Shown here: positions 19,280 through 28,578 of the stretch, piece after piece
How the letters are laid out: each line of letters starts with the position of its first letter
Position numbering within the stretch: position 1 is the first letter of the stretch
Source of the DNA: Caulobacter vibrioides
Lineage (GTDB): Bacteria > Pseudomonadota > Alphaproteobacteria > Caulobacterales > Caulobacteraceae
DNA length: 64,000 bases
Assembly: GCA_001449105.1 (NCBI GenBank)
Contig: LNIY01000056.1
Location: 1 to 64,000 of the forward strand
Reading direction: 5' to 3'
Program-made: the position numbers and the translations under genes
The notes under the pieces: generated by a model
Told to the model about the DNA's origin: nothing
Databases searched by the model: none
Seen by the model: the letters and a program-made list of their open reading frames with translations, nothing else

Positions 19280-21919
19280 TCAGCCGGCCTTGGCCACCCA
19301 GGCGGTGATCGCCGGCAGCCGCTCGCGACGCACCTTGGCCCGGTATTCGATCGCCGAGACCGTCTTGTCGGCCTCCTTGCGCGAGCCTTCGGCGAGGTTG
19401 GCCAGCGCCCAGGCCTTCAGTTTCTCGGCCGTTTCCGGCTTGCCCGAGGCCTTGGCGAGGCTCGGGATGAAGCGGGTGCGGGCGCTGTTGTCGACCTTGC
19501 CGTCCACCGCGTCTCGGTGAGCCGTGGCGAAGTCGAAGGCCAGGTCCGGATGGCGCGAGGCAACGCCCGAGATCATGCCGGCCGAGTTGGTCTCGCCCGG
19601 CTCGGCGGTGAGGGCCAGATCCAGGGCCTTGCGGGCCAGGGTCTCGTCGTCGGCCGCGGCCAGCAGGTTGTAGAGCTGGGTGCGGACCAGCGGCGTCTTC
19701 TCGGCCTTGGCCTGGGCGTGGATGGCGTCCCAGGTCGCAGCATTGGCGTTGACGGCCACGACGGTCAGGATCGCCTTGCGCAGCGGGCCGGGGATGGCGG
19801 CCGGATCGGTCTTGTCGGCGGCGTAGCGGCGACGGGCCTCGGCGACCACGGCGGCGTCGCCCAGTTCGCCCAGGGTCGAGATCAGGTCGCCGCGCAGGAT
19901 GGCCACGGGATCGGGCTCGCCGGCCTTGGCTTCCCAGCCCACGCGGGCCAGCAGGGGCGACAGGCGGGCGATGGCCAGCTTGCGGAAGGCCGCGCGCTCG
20001 GCCTGGCCTTCGTAATAGCCGTCGATGGCCGACAGCACGCCGGCGACCTTGGACAGCACCTGCGGGTCGGCGTCGGCCGGCGCAGCCGCGATCAGGGCCA
20101 GGGCGTCGGTCGGCGACTGCTGGCCGGCCGTGCCCATCGACCAGGCGTCCGACAGCAGGCCCAACTGGTCGATCGGCGCCAGCTTGCCGAAGTCGGCCGC
20201 CAGCCGCTGGAACTGCGCCGGGGCGTAGAGGGTGCGGTAGTAGCCGCTCTGGCCGGCGTTGACGACGACGGGGCCGCAGCCCTCGACGGTCAGGCTGGCC
20301 TTGCCGCCCTCGACCACGGTCTTGGCGATCGTCGAACCGTCCAGGGCCTTGGCGTTGACCGGCACGCGCCAGGCCAGGGGCGTCTTGTCGGGGAAGTCCT
20401 TGCTGAACTCGCCCTGGGTCAGGGTCAGGACCTGCTTGCCGGCCTGGCAGGCGCCGCCCTCGACGCGGATCAGCGGCACGCCCGGCTGCAGGGTGAAGTC
20501 GTGGGCGATGGCGGTGATCGGCTTGCCGGCGGCGGTCTCGACCGCCTTCCACAGGTCGTCGCTGACCGTGTTGCCGTAGGCGTGGGCCTTGATGTAGGCG
20601 CGCACGCCGGTGCGCCAGGCGTCCTCGCCGACATAGCCCTCGAGCATGCGGATGACCGCCTCGCCCTTCTGGTAGGTGATGGCGTCGAAGGCCTGGCTGG
20701 CCTGCTCGACGGTCTCGACGTGCTGCACCACCGGGTGGGTGGTGGAAAGGCCGTCGAGGTTCATGGCGTATTCCCGGCCGCCGACGGCGGCGAGGGCGGC
20801 GTTCCATTCGGGGTGAAACTTCTCGGTCGCCCGGCCTTCCATCCACGAGGCGAAGCCCTCGTTGAGCCACAGGTCGTCCCACCAGGCCATGGTCACCAGG
20901 TTGCCGAACCACTGGTGGGCGGTCTCGTGGGCGACGGTGGTGTAGATGTTCTGGGCGTCGCGCTGGGTGGAGATCTTCGGGTCCATCAGCAGGGCGTATT
21001 CGAAGTAGAAGATCGCGCCCCAGTTCTCCATGGCGCTGAAGAACTGGCTGCGGCCCGGGGCTGCGATGTGATCGAGCACGGGCAGCGGGTAGTCGGCGCC
21101 GAAATAGTCGTTGTACCAGGCCACCATCGGGCCGGCCGACTCCAGGGCGAACTTCGCCTTCGGCAGGTCGCCCTTCTTGGTGACGACGCCGATGTCGACG
21201 CCGGCGGTCTTGATGCTGGCCCGCTCGAACTCGCCCAGGCCGAAGAACAGCAGGTAGGTCGACATCTTCGGCGAGGTCGCGAAGGTCACGCGGGTCTTGC
21301 CGCCGGGAAGGTCGACGCTCTTGCTGACCGGCATGTTGCCCAGGGCCATCTGGCCAGTGGGCACCGTGGCCTCGACGCTGAAGGTGGCCTTGTGGAACGG
21401 CTCGTCCCACGAGGGGATGAACCGGCGGGCGTCGGAGTTCTCGAACTGGGTGTAGAGGGCGCGCTTGGGGCCCTCCTCGGTGTCGTAGTCGAGGGCGAAC
21501 AGGCCGGCGGCCTGGGTGTAGATCTTGCCGGCGTAGTCGATGGCCAGCACGTGCTTGCCCTTGGCCAGCGGGGCCTTGAGCGTGAAGGCGGCGGTCTGGG
21601 CGTCCTCGTCGACCTTGATGGTCGCCGGCTTGCCGTCGATCGAGGCCTTCGCGAAGGTCAGGTCGGCCGCCTGCAGGGTGATGGTCGCGGTCGGCTCGAC
21701 GACCTCGACGGCGATCTTCACCGAGGCGGTGAAGCTCATCGCCTTGGCGTCGGGCGTGAAGGCCAGGTCGTAGTGGGTCGGATGGGCGTTGCGCGGCAGC
21801 TGGGTGGTGACGGTGGCCGGGGTGGCCCCCTTGGAGCCCGAGACGGCCGGTGCGGCGAGGGCGGATCCGGAGGCGAGAAGCAGCGTGACCGCCGCGGCGG
21901 TGGACAGAAGACGACGCAT
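19280..21919 (-). CDS. Secreted M1 family zinc aminopeptidase
   Basis: An 879-residue M1 metallopeptidase that removes N-terminal residues from peptides. The start MRRLLSTAAAVTLLLASGSALAA is a clear signal peptide, so it is exported. The exopeptidase motif SAMENWG is near residue 297, and the zinc site HETAHQWFGNLVTMAWW with the downstream glutamate NEGFA near 325-350. An ERAP1-like C-terminal helical domain follows. It is not the cytoplasmic E. coli PepN type, which lacks a signal. The gene is divergent from alkB (93 bases) and lies upstream of dnaK on the same strand. Confidence 0.93.
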   Translation of the reverse strand: MRRLLSTAAAVTLLLASGSALAAPAVSGSKGATPATVTTQLPRNAHPTHYDLAFTPDAKAMSFTASVKIAVEVVEPTATITLQAADLTFAKASIDGKPATIKVDEDAQTAAFTLKAPLAKGKHVLAIDYAGKIYTQAAGLFALDYDTEEGPKRALYTQFENSDARRFIPSWDEPFHKATFSVEATVPTGQMALGNMPVSKSVDLPGGKTRVTFATSPKMSTYLLFFGLGEFERASIKTAGVDIGVVTKKGDLPKAKFALESAGPMVAWYNDYFGADYPLPVLDHIAAPGRSQFFSAMENWGAIFYFEYALLMDPKISTQRDAQNIYTTVAHETAHQWFGNLVTMAWWDDLWLNEGFASWMEGRATEKFHPEWNAALAAVGGREYAMNLDGLSTTHPVVQHVETVEQASQAFDAITYQKGEAVIRMLEGYVGEDAWRTGVRAYIKAHAYGNTVSDDLWKAVETAAGKPITAIAHDFTLQPGVPLIRVEGGACQAGKQVLTLTQGEFSKDFPDKTPLAWRVPVNAKALDGSTIAKTVVEGGKASLTVEGCGPVVVNAGQSGYYRTLYAPAQFQRLAADFGKLAPIDQLGLLSDAWSMGTAGQQSPTDALALIAAAPADADPQVLSKVAGVLSAIDGYYEGQAERAAFRKLAIARLSPLLARVGWEAKAGEPDPVAILRGDLISTLGELGDAAVVAEARRRYAADKTDPAAIPGPLRKAILTVVAVNANAATWDAIHAQAKAEKTPLVRTQLYNLLAAADDETLARKALDLALTAEPGETNSAGMISGVASRHPDLAFDFATAHRDAVDGKVDNSARTRFIPSLAKASGKPETAEKLKAWALANLAEGSRKEADKTVSAIEYRAKVRRERLPAITAWVAKAG

Positions 21920-22012
21920 GAACGGCCCTGGTATGGAAGGATCGTGCGGCCTTGGGCCGCGAGGGCGCAAACCAACACCCATCCGGCCGTCCAAGGGCAT
22001 TAAATCCGCGTA

Positions 22013-22630
22013 ATGATGACCCCCGTCTCCCTCGTCCCTGGCTTTGATCTGTGGCCCGGCCTGCTGTCGCCGGACGTCCAGCGCGCGCTGACGGAGACGG
22101 TGCTGGCCGCCGCCAGGATCGCCCCGCCGGCCAATTACGAAACGCCCTACGGCAAGGCCATGAGCGTGGCGATGACCAGCCTCGGCCCGCTGGGCTGGAC
22201 CAGCGACGCGGCCGGCTATCGCTATGCCGATCGTCATCCCGGCACCGGCGGAGCCTGGCCCGAGATCCCCCAGGCCCTGCTCGATCTCTGGGCGGCCCTG
22301 GGCGATGCGGAGGTGCCGCCCGACGCCTGCCTGGTGAACTTCTATGGCGCCGAAGCCCGCATGGGCCTGCACCAGGACCGCGACGAGGCCGATCCGCGCT
22401 TTCCGGTGCTGTCGGTCTCGCTGGGCGACACGGCGGTGTTCCGCATCGGCGGGACTTCACGGAAGGACCCGACCCGATCGGTGCGCCTGGCGTCGGGCGA
22501 CGTCTGCCGGCTGTCAGGTCCGGCGCGGCTGGCCTTCCACGGCGTGGACCGCATCCTGCCTGGCTCCTCGCGGCTCGTGCCCGGGGGAGGGCGGATCAAC
22601 CTGACGCTCAGGCGGGCGCGGGCGGGGTGA
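22013..22630 (+). CDS. alkB: Alpha-ketoglutarate-dependent DNA repair dioxygenase AlkB
   Basis: Fe(II)/2-oxoglutarate dioxygenase that reverses N1-methyladenine and N3-methylcytosine damage. Iron ligands are H120 and D122 (LHQDRDE) and H176 (LAFHGVDR); the 2-oxoglutarate arginines are R194 and R200 (RINLTLR). Length 205 aa is typical. It is convergent with dnaA, with a repeat and a shared terminator between them. An alkB homologue near dnaK and dnaA is, as I recall, also known in C. crescentus, where its expression varies with the cell cycle. Confidence 0.95.
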   Translation: MMTPVSLVPGFDLWPGLLSPDVQRALTETVLAAARIAPPANYETPYGKAMSVAMTSLGPLGWTSDAAGYRYADRHPGTGGAWPEIPQALLDLWAALGDAEVPPDACLVNFYGAEARMGLHQDRDEADPRFPVLSVSLGDTAVFRIGGTSRKDPTRSVRLASGDVCRLSGPARLAFHGVDRILPGSSRLVPGGGRINLTLRRARAG

Positions 22631-22635
22631 GGGAT

Positions 22636-22736
22636 ACTCCCCCTCTGGGGGAGCTGTCGGCAAAGCCGACTGAGGGGGGTGGCGCCGCGCCGTCCCCCTC
22701 CGGCCCTTTGGACCACCTCCCCCAGAAGGGGGAGCA
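22636..22736. repeat. Palindromic intergenic repeat, family A copy 2
   Basis: Two facing family-A units: CTCCCCCTCTGGGGGAG with a GTCGGCAAAGCCGAC hairpin, then the inverse ending CTCCCCCAGAAGGGGGAG. The pair can fold into a long imperfect hairpin. It lies between the convergent alkB and dnaA genes. Confidence 0.75.
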
Positions 22737-22744
22737 TCAAACGA

Positions 22745-22774
22745 AAAGGACCGCCCCTTCCGGAGCGGCCCTTT
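22745..22774. terminator. Bidirectional terminator between alkB and dnaA
   Basis: Stem AAAGGaCCGC / GCGGcCCTTT with one mismatch, flanked by A and T runs on each side, between the 3' ends of alkB and dnaA. Confidence 0.7.
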
Positions 22775-22795
22775 CGGTCGAGCATGAAAACTTGA

Positions 22796-24283
22796 TCAGC
22801 CGCGCAGCTTGCGGGTGATGGTCTCCAGGTCCTGGCTTAGCACGGCGTCTTCCTGACGCAGGGCCTCGATGCGGCGCACGGCGTGCAGCACGGTGGTGTG
22901 GTCGCGACCCCCGAAGCGACGGCCGATGTCCGGTAGCGAACGGGTGGTCAGCTGCTTGGCCAGCCACATGGCCGCCTGGCGCGGGCGGGCGATGGCGCGA
23001 TTGCGGCGCTCGCTGAGCAGGTCGGCCTGCTTCATGCCGTAGTGCTCGGAGGTGGCCTTCTGGATGTCGTCGATGGTGATCCGCTTTTCGCCGCCGCGCA
23101 GGTGCGGGCGCAGGATCGCCTGGACCTCGTCCAGCGACAGGCGCGACAGGCGCTCGCCGGCGCGGGCGGTCAGGGTGTTGAGGGCCCCTTCCAGCTCGCG
23201 GACGCTGTCGGTGAAGCGGTCGGCCAGGAACTGCAGCACTTCGGGGCGCACCGAGCCGGTGAAGCCCTGGGCGCGGCCCAGCGCCTCGATCTTGCGCTCA
23301 AGGATGCCCAGGCGCAGCGAACGGTCGGCCGGCTCCATGCCGCAGACCAGGCCGGCGGACAGGTGCGAGCGCAGGCGGGCGTCCATCTCGGTCATGGCCG
23401 AGGGCGGACGGTCGGCCGAGAACACCACCCGGCGGCCGTCCTCGACGAGGGCGGTCAGGGTGTGGAACAGCTCTTCCTGGCTCGACTGCTTGCCGGCGAT
23501 GAAGTGCACGTCGTCGATGATCAGCAGGTCGGCGCCGCGCAGCTCGTCCTTGAAGGCCGTGGTCTGGCGATCCATGACCGCGCGGACGAAGGTCGACAGG
23601 AAGCGCTCGGCGGTCAGGTAGACCACGCGCTTGTTCGGGGCGGCGCGCATGGCCTCCCAGGCCAGGGCGTTCAGCAGGTGCGTCTTGCCGAAGCCGTAGG
23701 GGCCGTGGAACAGCACCGGGTTGAAGTGGCCGTCGGCCCAGCTGGCGACGCGGCGCGCCACGGCGTGGGCGAACTCGTTGGCGGGGCCCGGAACGAAGCT
23801 GTCGAAGGTGAAGCGTTCCTGCAGGCCCTGGACCGGCGAGGTCTTGCCGGCGATCGGGGCCGCGGCGGCGGGAACGTCGCTGGAGACCGGCAGCACGATC
23901 TCGATCGGCTGCGGCTTGGCCTCGACATAGACGGCGCCGGCGGTGGCCGAGGCGGCGTCGGCCGAGGCCTCGAATTCGAGGCGCGACTTCAGGTCCAGGC
24001 GGCGGCCCACGGCGTCGCCGGCGGCCCACAACTCGCCGATGCGGCGCCAGGCGCTGCGACGGATCCAGTCGCGCGCGATGCCGGTGGGGGTGACGAGCAC
24101 GACGTCGCCGGCCTGGGTTTCACGCAGGACCGCGGGCGCGATCCACGAGCCGAAGGCGGCGTCGCCCAGCTCGCGCTTCAGGGAGACGCAGACTTTGTTC
24201 CACACGATGCCGGCAGGCTCGCGCGTGACGGCGGCATACGCCGCCGACAATTCCTGACTGGCCGCCCCGACCTTGATCGACAT
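22796..24283 (-). CDS. dnaA: Chromosomal replication initiator protein DnaA
   Basis: AAA+ initiator that binds and melts the replication origin. With ATG 24283 (preceded by GAGGCGGTGAACTG) the protein is 495 aa; an in-frame ATG 45 codons upstream lies within the leader and is rejected. Domain I (LGDAAFGSWIAPA) is followed by an Ala-rich linker, then the ATPase with Walker A GPYGFGKT at 194 and Walker B LLIIDDVHF near 250. The C-terminal DNA-binding domain holds the signature RRFGGRDHTTV near 453. The gene is convergent with alkB and downstream of rpsT, from which a terminator separates it. Confidence 0.98.
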   Translation of the reverse strand: MSIKVGAASQELSAAYAAVTREPAGIVWNKVCVSLKRELGDAAFGSWIAPAVLRETQAGDVVLVTPTGIARDWIRRSAWRRIGELWAAGDAVGRRLDLKSRLEFEASADAASATAGAVYVEAKPQPIEIVLPVSSDVPAAAAPIAGKTSPVQGLQERFTFDSFVPGPANEFAHAVARRVASWADGHFNPVLFHGPYGFGKTHLLNALAWEAMRAAPNKRVVYLTAERFLSTFVRAVMDRQTTAFKDELRGADLLIIDDVHFIAGKQSSQEELFHTLTALVEDGRRVVFSADRPPSAMTEMDARLRSHLSAGLVCGMEPADRSLRLGILERKIEALGRAQGFTGSVRPEVLQFLADRFTDSVRELEGALNTLTARAGERLSRLSLDEVQAILRPHLRGGEKRITIDDIQKATSEHYGMKQADLLSERRNRAIARPRQAAMWLAKQLTTRSLPDIGRRFGGRDHTTVLHAVRRIEALRQEDAVLSQDLETITRKLRG

Positions 24284-24471
24284 CAGTTCACCGCCTCGCG
24301 CCTGCATACACACAATTACAGATTGCCGGTCGCAAGCCCCCCATGGCGCGCGACCGAACTCAGAAACTCTTCCCCCGCATTTATTGAAGACACACAGGGG
24401 CTTAACCGGCGAACGCATGAGTGTCCGCCGCCGCCGCTGTCGTCAAAGACTGGGAGAGCGCTGAGACCTTT

Positions 24472-24499
24472 AAACTAGCTACCGGCCCGGGCCGGTCAA
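24472..24499 (-). promoter_or_regulatory. Candidate dnaA promoter
   Basis: Minus-strand TTGACC (24494-24499), a 16-base spacer and TAGTTT (24472-24477), matching a housekeeping -35/-10. A GANTC site stands about 37 bases upstream of the -35, as would suit methylation-dependent timing by CcrM. Confidence 0.5.
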
Positions 24500-24630
24500 A
24501 CGGAAAACTTGCGTCCGATCGCGGATATTTCTGTTGACTCGCGACACCGCCTCTCCCGTCAAGGGAAAGCCGTTTTGAAGACTTTCGTTCGACGAGCTGG
24601 GGGGCAGGTAAAGGAGTACATAGACAAAGC

Positions 24631-24660
24631 AAAAGCCGACCGAGTTGCCTCGATCGGCTT
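24631..24660 (-). terminator. Intrinsic terminator of rpsT
   Basis: In the minus direction, AAGCCGATCGAG, a four-base loop, CTCGGTCGGCTTTT: a ten-pair stem with one G-T wobble followed by a T-rich tail. It isolates dnaA from rpsT transcription. Confidence 0.88.
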
Positions 24661-24711
24661 CTACAAGTCTTTGATTTCGCTGAACGAACGGCGTTCGTTC
24701 GCGATCTGGAC

Positions 24712-24987
24712 TTAGGCGGCGGCCTTATCCAGCTTCTTCAGACGGGCGGCCAGGCGAGACACCTTGCGCGAGCCCGTGTTCGGGTGAACGACGCCCTTCG
24801 AGACGGCGCGCATCAGCTCCGATTGAGCCTCGATGAACGCGGCCTTGGCGACGGCGACGTCGCCCTTGGCGATGGCGTCTTCGAACTTGCGCAGGAAGGT
24901 GCGCACGCGCGAACGGCGAGCGGTGTTCACTTCGGTGCGACGGGCGATCTTGCGGATCGCTTTCTTGGCGCCGGGATTATTGGCCAT
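24712..24987 (-). CDS. rpsT: 30S ribosomal protein S20
   Basis: A 91-residue, strongly basic three-helix protein of the small ribosomal subunit, beginning [17 protein letters not shown] and ending [14 protein letters not shown]. The ATG at 24987 has AAGG upstream; five further in-frame codons upstream are not conserved. It precedes dnaA on the same strand, an arrangement I recall from Caulobacter. Confidence 0.97.
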   Translation of the reverse strand: MANNPGAKKAIRKIARRTEVNTARRSRVRTFLRKFEDAIAKGDVAVAKAAFIEAQSELMRAVSKGVVHPNTGSRKVSRLAARLKKLDKAAA

Positions 24988-25136
24988 GGATAGGACCTTC
25001 AAACGGACGGCCGCGCGGGCGGCCGCGAAGCAGGTGAAATCAAGAGCGCGCGGATATACGGGAAGGCCGGGGGCGGGTCAATCCATCCACATGGGGATTC
25101 TTCGCCGGCCGAGAGCCGGACCAGGCCGGCCGGCGA

Positions 25137-25922
25137 TCACGACCCCTTGAACGCGGGTTTGCGCTTCTCGACGAAGGCGGCCATCCCCTCCTTCTGGTCG
25201 TCGAAGGCGAACAGCGAGTGGAACAGCCGCCGCTCCAGGGCCACGCCCGTGGTCAGGGTGGTCTCGTAGGCGGCGTTGACCAGTTCCTTGTTCATGGCCG
25301 TGGCCAGGGGCGACTGGGCGGCGATCTTGGCGGCGACCTTGACGGCCTCGTCGACCAGCTGGTCGGCGGGGAAGATCCGCGAGACGAGGCCGGCGCGCTC
25401 GGCCTCCTCGGCGTCCATCATCCGGCCGGTCAGGATCATGTCCATGGCCTTGGACTTGCCGACCAGGCGGGTCAGGCGCTGGGTGCCGCCGATGCCGGGG
25501 GCGACGCCGAGATTGATCTCCGGCTGGCCGAACTTGGCGGTGTCGGCGGCCAGGATGAAGTCGCACATCATCGCCAGCTCGCAGCCGCCGCCCAGGGCGT
25601 AGCCGGACACCGCGGCGATGATCGGCTTGCGCACGGTCTCGATGGCGCGGGCCTGGGCCGTGAAGAAGTCGGCCTTGAACATGTCGGCATAGGACTTGTC
25701 CGACATCTCCTTGATGTCGGCGCCGGCGGCGAAGGCCTTGGGCGAGCCGGTCAGCACGATGCAGCCCACCGTGTCGTCGCCCTGCGCCTGCGCGAGGGCC
25801 TGGCCCAGCTCGGTCAGCAAGACGCTGTTGAGGGCGTTCAGCGCCTCGGGCCGGTTCAGGCGGATCAGCGCCACGCCGGGCGCGCTCGTGGGGCGTTCGA
25901 CGATCAGGGTCTCAAAGGCCAT
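25137..25922 (-). CDS. Enoyl-CoA hydratase
   Basis: A 261-residue crotonase-fold enzyme that hydrates trans-2-enoyl-CoA in fatty acid beta-oxidation. The oxyanion-hole segment AFAAGADI is near residue 64. The two catalytic glutamates appear in [11 protein letters not shown] and in [12 protein letters not shown]. Both being present argues for true hydratase rather than another crotonase activity. It is followed after 134 bases by rpsT, and preceded on the same strand by a TraB/GumN gene. Confidence 0.93.
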   Translation of the reverse strand: MAFETLIVERPTSAPGVALIRLNRPEALNALNSVLLTELGQALAQAQGDDTVGCIVLTGSPKAFAAGADIKEMSDKSYADMFKADFFTAQARAIETVRKPIIAAVSGYALGGGCELAMMCDFILAADTAKFGQPEINLGVAPGIGGTQRLTRLVGKSKAMDMILTGRMMDAEEAERAGLVSRIFPADQLVDEAVKVAAKIAAQSPLATAMNKELVNAAYETTLTTGVALERRLFHSLFAFDDQKEGMAAFVEKRKPAFKGS

Positions 25923-25955
25923 CTGCGCTTGGTTCCTCGTGTTCAGTTCGGCCGT

Positions 25956-26819
25956 CTAGCGCGGCCCTTCGACATCGTAGCCCAGGGCGCGCAGGCGGGC
26001 CGGCAGGCCGTCGGGACCCAGCAGGTGCCCCGCGCCGACCACCACCACCGTCCGGCCGGAACCGGCCAGGCGCGCTTGCAGGGCGTCCATCCACCGTGCG
26101 TTACGCTCGACGATGAACCGGCGATAGAGGGCGGGCGAAGATTTCCGCATTCCGCCGACCACGGCGCGCTCCAGCGCTTTCTGATCGCCCTTCGACCAGG
26201 CGGCCACCAGCCGGCGATAGGCGCCGGGATCCTTTTCCAGCTGCTTCACCGTGGCGTTCAGGGTCCGCACCTGGTCGGCCTCGGAGGCGCCGGCGAACAG
26301 GGCCATCTGCTCGTCGGGGGTCTCGAAGGCCTTGCGGGCGACGGCCGGCGGAGCAGCCGCCTGCAGGCGCCGCTCGACCCCGTCCTCGGCCAGGCCCTTG
26401 TCCCGGGCGAAGGCGGCCGTGGTCAGCCGCACCTCGGCCATCCACGGCTTGAGCCGCTCGATCTCGCTCATCGGCACGTCGAGGCGCCGGGCCAGTTCGC
26501 GCAGGCGGGCGGCGGCGCGGGGCTTCAGGCGCGAGGTCAGGGTCTGGCCGGGCGGCAACAGGCCGTAGGCGCCGGCCAGGTCTTGCATCCGCCGATCGGC
26601 GGCCGCGTCCATCGGGACCTCGAACCACAGGTCGTCGGCCCTGGAGAGCGCCGCGTCCAGCGCCGGCGGCCTCCAGTCCAGGTCCCTGGGCAGGACGTGC
26701 ATCGAGCCGAACAGCACGATCTCGGAATCCGCATCGCGCACCGTCCACACCGGCGGCGCGGCCAGGGCGGGGGTCGCCAGCAAGGCGGTCAGAGCGACGA
26801 GGAGGGAACGGAACATCAC
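25956..26819 (-). CDS. TraB/GumN family exported protein
   Basis: A 287-residue protein of the TraB/GumN family, related to Tiki-type metalloproteases; the bacterial role is unsettled. It begins with a signal peptide (FRSLLVALTALLATPALA). The two family histidine motifs are visible: GSMHVLP near residue 38 and VVGAGHLLGPDGL near 263. It ends 33 bases before the enoyl-CoA hydratase start and starts 48 bases after mutM on the same strand, so these genes may share a transcript without sharing a pathway. Confidence 0.85.
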   Translation of the reverse strand: MMFRSLLVALTALLATPALAAPPVWTVRDADSEIVLFGSMHVLPRDLDWRPPALDAALSRADDLWFEVPMDAAADRRMQDLAGAYGLLPPGQTLTSRLKPRAAARLRELARRLDVPMSEIERLKPWMAEVRLTTAAFARDKGLAEDGVERRLQAAAPPAVARKAFETPDEQMALFAGASEADQVRTLNATVKQLEKDPGAYRRLVAAWSKGDQKALERAVVGGMRKSSPALYRRFIVERNARWMDALQARLAGSGRTVVVVGAGHLLGPDGLPARLRALGYDVEGPR

Positions 26820-26867
26820 GCCAAACCGGAAAGCCGCGCCTCTAATGTCGGGAAAGCGCGGCCAGGG

Positions 26868-27731
26868 TCATTTCTGACAAACGGGGCAGAAGAACGTCGA
26901 ACGCCCCGCCTGCGCCTCGCGGGCGATCACGCCCTTGCAGCCGGGGGTGGGGCAGGGCTCGCCCTCGCGGTCATAGACCCGGAAGCGATGCTGGAAGTAG
27001 CCCAGCGCCCCGTCGGCGGCGGCGAAGTCCTTCAGCGACGAGCCGCCGACCTCGACGGCCTCGGCCAGCACGTCCTTGATGGCGGCCGTCAGCGGTCCCA
27101 GCCGCTTGCCGGCGATCTGGCCCGAGGGCTTGAACGGCGAGATGCCCGATCGGTGAAGGGCCTCGCAGACATAGATGTTGCCCAGCCCCGCCACGGTCTT
27201 CTGGTCCAGCAGCAGGGTCTTTGGGCCCTGCTTGCGGCCGCCGAAGGCCTTCACGAGGGTCTTGGCGTCGAAGGCGTCGCTAAGAGGCTCGGGCCCCATG
27301 GTCGCGAACCAGGGATGGCGGTCGACGCGGTCGGTGGCGATCAAGTCCATGAAGCCAAACCGGCGGGGGTCGTAATAGGTGACCGTCGCGCCCTCTTCGG
27401 TCTCGAAGACGACGTGAGCGTGCTTGTCGTCGGGCTTGACCTCGCGGGCGAAGTCGCCGGGCCTCACAGATCCTTCCGGCGCGGCGATCTCGAACCTGCC
27501 GGTCATGCCCAGGTGCATCACCAGGGTGTCGCCGCGATCCAGCGGGGCCAGCAGATACTTGGCCCGCCGCTCCAGCCGCAGGATCTTCGCCCCCGTCAGC
27601 CGCTGGACGAAGCCCTCGGGCAGGGGAAAGCGCAGGTCCGGGCGATTGGCGCGCACGCGGGAAAGCCGCGCGCCGGAAAGGACGGGCTCAAGTCCGCGGC
27701 GGACGGTCTCGACTTCGGGCAGTTCGGGCAA
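26868..27731 (-). CDS. mutM: Formamidopyrimidine-DNA glycosylase
   Basis: Base-excision repair glycosylase/lyase that removes 8-oxoguanine and ring-opened purines. The N terminus PELPEVETVRRGLEP provides the catalytic proline and glutamate after removal of Met. The H2TH region (GLGNIYVCEALHRSGISP) is near residue 184, and a C-terminal zinc finger uses CPTPGC and CPVC. Length 287 aa. It is divergent from ubiE. Confidence 0.97.
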   Translation of the reverse strand: MPELPEVETVRRGLEPVLSGARLSRVRANRPDLRFPLPEGFVQRLTGAKILRLERRAKYLLAPLDRGDTLVMHLGMTGRFEIAAPEGSVRPGDFAREVKPDDKHAHVVFETEEGATVTYYDPRRFGFMDLIATDRVDRHPWFATMGPEPLSDAFDAKTLVKAFGGRKQGPKTLLLDQKTVAGLGNIYVCEALHRSGISPFKPSGQIAGKRLGPLTAAIKDVLAEAVEVGGSSLKDFAAADGALGYFQHRFRVYDREGEPCPTPGCKGVIAREAQAGRSTFFCPVCQK

Positions 27732-27814
27732 GGAAGACCCCTTAAAACGATGACGCGGCGCGAGACGCGGTCTAATAGGCGAAGATCATATAGAGAGCCC
27801 GACCCGTAGACGTC

Positions 27815-28573
27815 ATGAGCAAGCCCTCCGCCACTTTCGGATTCAAGGACGTGGACCCCGCTTTGAAGGCGGGCCTGGTGCGCGGGGTCTTCGACCGCGT
27901 GGCCAAGAACTACGACCTGATGAACGACCTGATGAGCGGCGGCGTGCACCGGCTCTGGAAGGACGCCGTCGCCGCGCGGCTGAACCCGCAGCCGGGCGAG
28001 GTGATCATCGACTGCGCCGGCGGCACCGGCGACATGGCTCGCCGCTTCGCCAAGATGGCCCGAAACGCGCAGCAGCGCCGCGGCGGTCCGGACGCGACCA
28101 TCAACATCATCGACTACAACGCCGAGATGATCATGGCGGGGATCGAGAAGGGCGGCGAGCCCGAGATCACCTGGACCGTGGGCGACGCCCAGCGTCTGCC
28201 CCTGCCCGACGCCTATGCCGACGCCTACGTCATCTCGTTCGGCATCCGCAACGTCACCGACATCGACGCGGCCCTGCGCGAGGCGCGCCGGGTGCTGAAG
28301 CCCGGCGGCCGTTTCCTGTGCCTGGAGTTCTCGCGTCCCGCGACGGAAGCCCTGGCGAAGGCCTATGACGCCTACAGCTTCAAGGTCATCCCGCAGGTCG
28401 GCGAATGGGTCGCCAAGGACCGCGACGCCTATCAGTACCTGGTCGAGAGCATCCGCCGCTTCCCCGACCAGAAGACCTTCCTGTCGATGATCGAGGCGGC
28501 GGGCTTCAAGCGCGCCACCTACACCAACTTCACCGGCGGCGTGGCGGCCCTGCACCAGGGCTGGGCGCTCTAG
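27815..28573 (+). CDS. ubiE: Ubiquinone/menaquinone biosynthesis methyltransferase UbiE
   Basis: SAM-dependent C-methyltransferase of ubiquinone synthesis. The 252-residue protein has the family N-terminal signature [19 protein letters not shown], the SAM-binding [12 protein letters not shown] near residue 64 and the UbiE motif [12 protein letters not shown]. It is followed after five bases by ubiB, a typical alphaproteobacterial pair. Its promoter should lie in the 83-base gap to the divergent mutM. Confidence 0.97.
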   Translation: MSKPSATFGFKDVDPALKAGLVRGVFDRVAKNYDLMNDLMSGGVHRLWKDAVAARLNPQPGEVIIDCAGGTGDMARRFAKMARNAQQRRGGPDATINIIDYNAEMIMAGIEKGGEPEITWTVGDAQRLPLPDAYADAYVISFGIRNVTDIDAALREARRVLKPGGRFLCLEFSRPATEALAKAYDAYSFKVIPQVGEWVAKDRDAYQYLVESIRRFPDQKTFLSMIEAAGFKRATYTNFTGGVAALHQGWAL

Positions 28574-28578
28574 AGCCC

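Larger units (their letters stand above)
24284..24711. other. dnaA promoter and long leader region
   Basis: 428 bases between rpsT and dnaA, both on the minus strand. It carries the rpsT terminator (24631-24660), a GACTC CcrM-type site (24536-24540), a candidate promoter (24472-24499) and an untranslated leader of about 180 nt. A long dnaA leader that lowers translation in poor nutrients has been described in C. crescentus; whether this one acts likewise is inference. Confidence 0.6.

Noticed and set aside
19127..22003. 958-codon plus-strand frame opposite the aminopeptidase
   Set aside because: Another shadow frame; the opposite strand encodes a complete M1 peptidase with signal peptide and zinc site.
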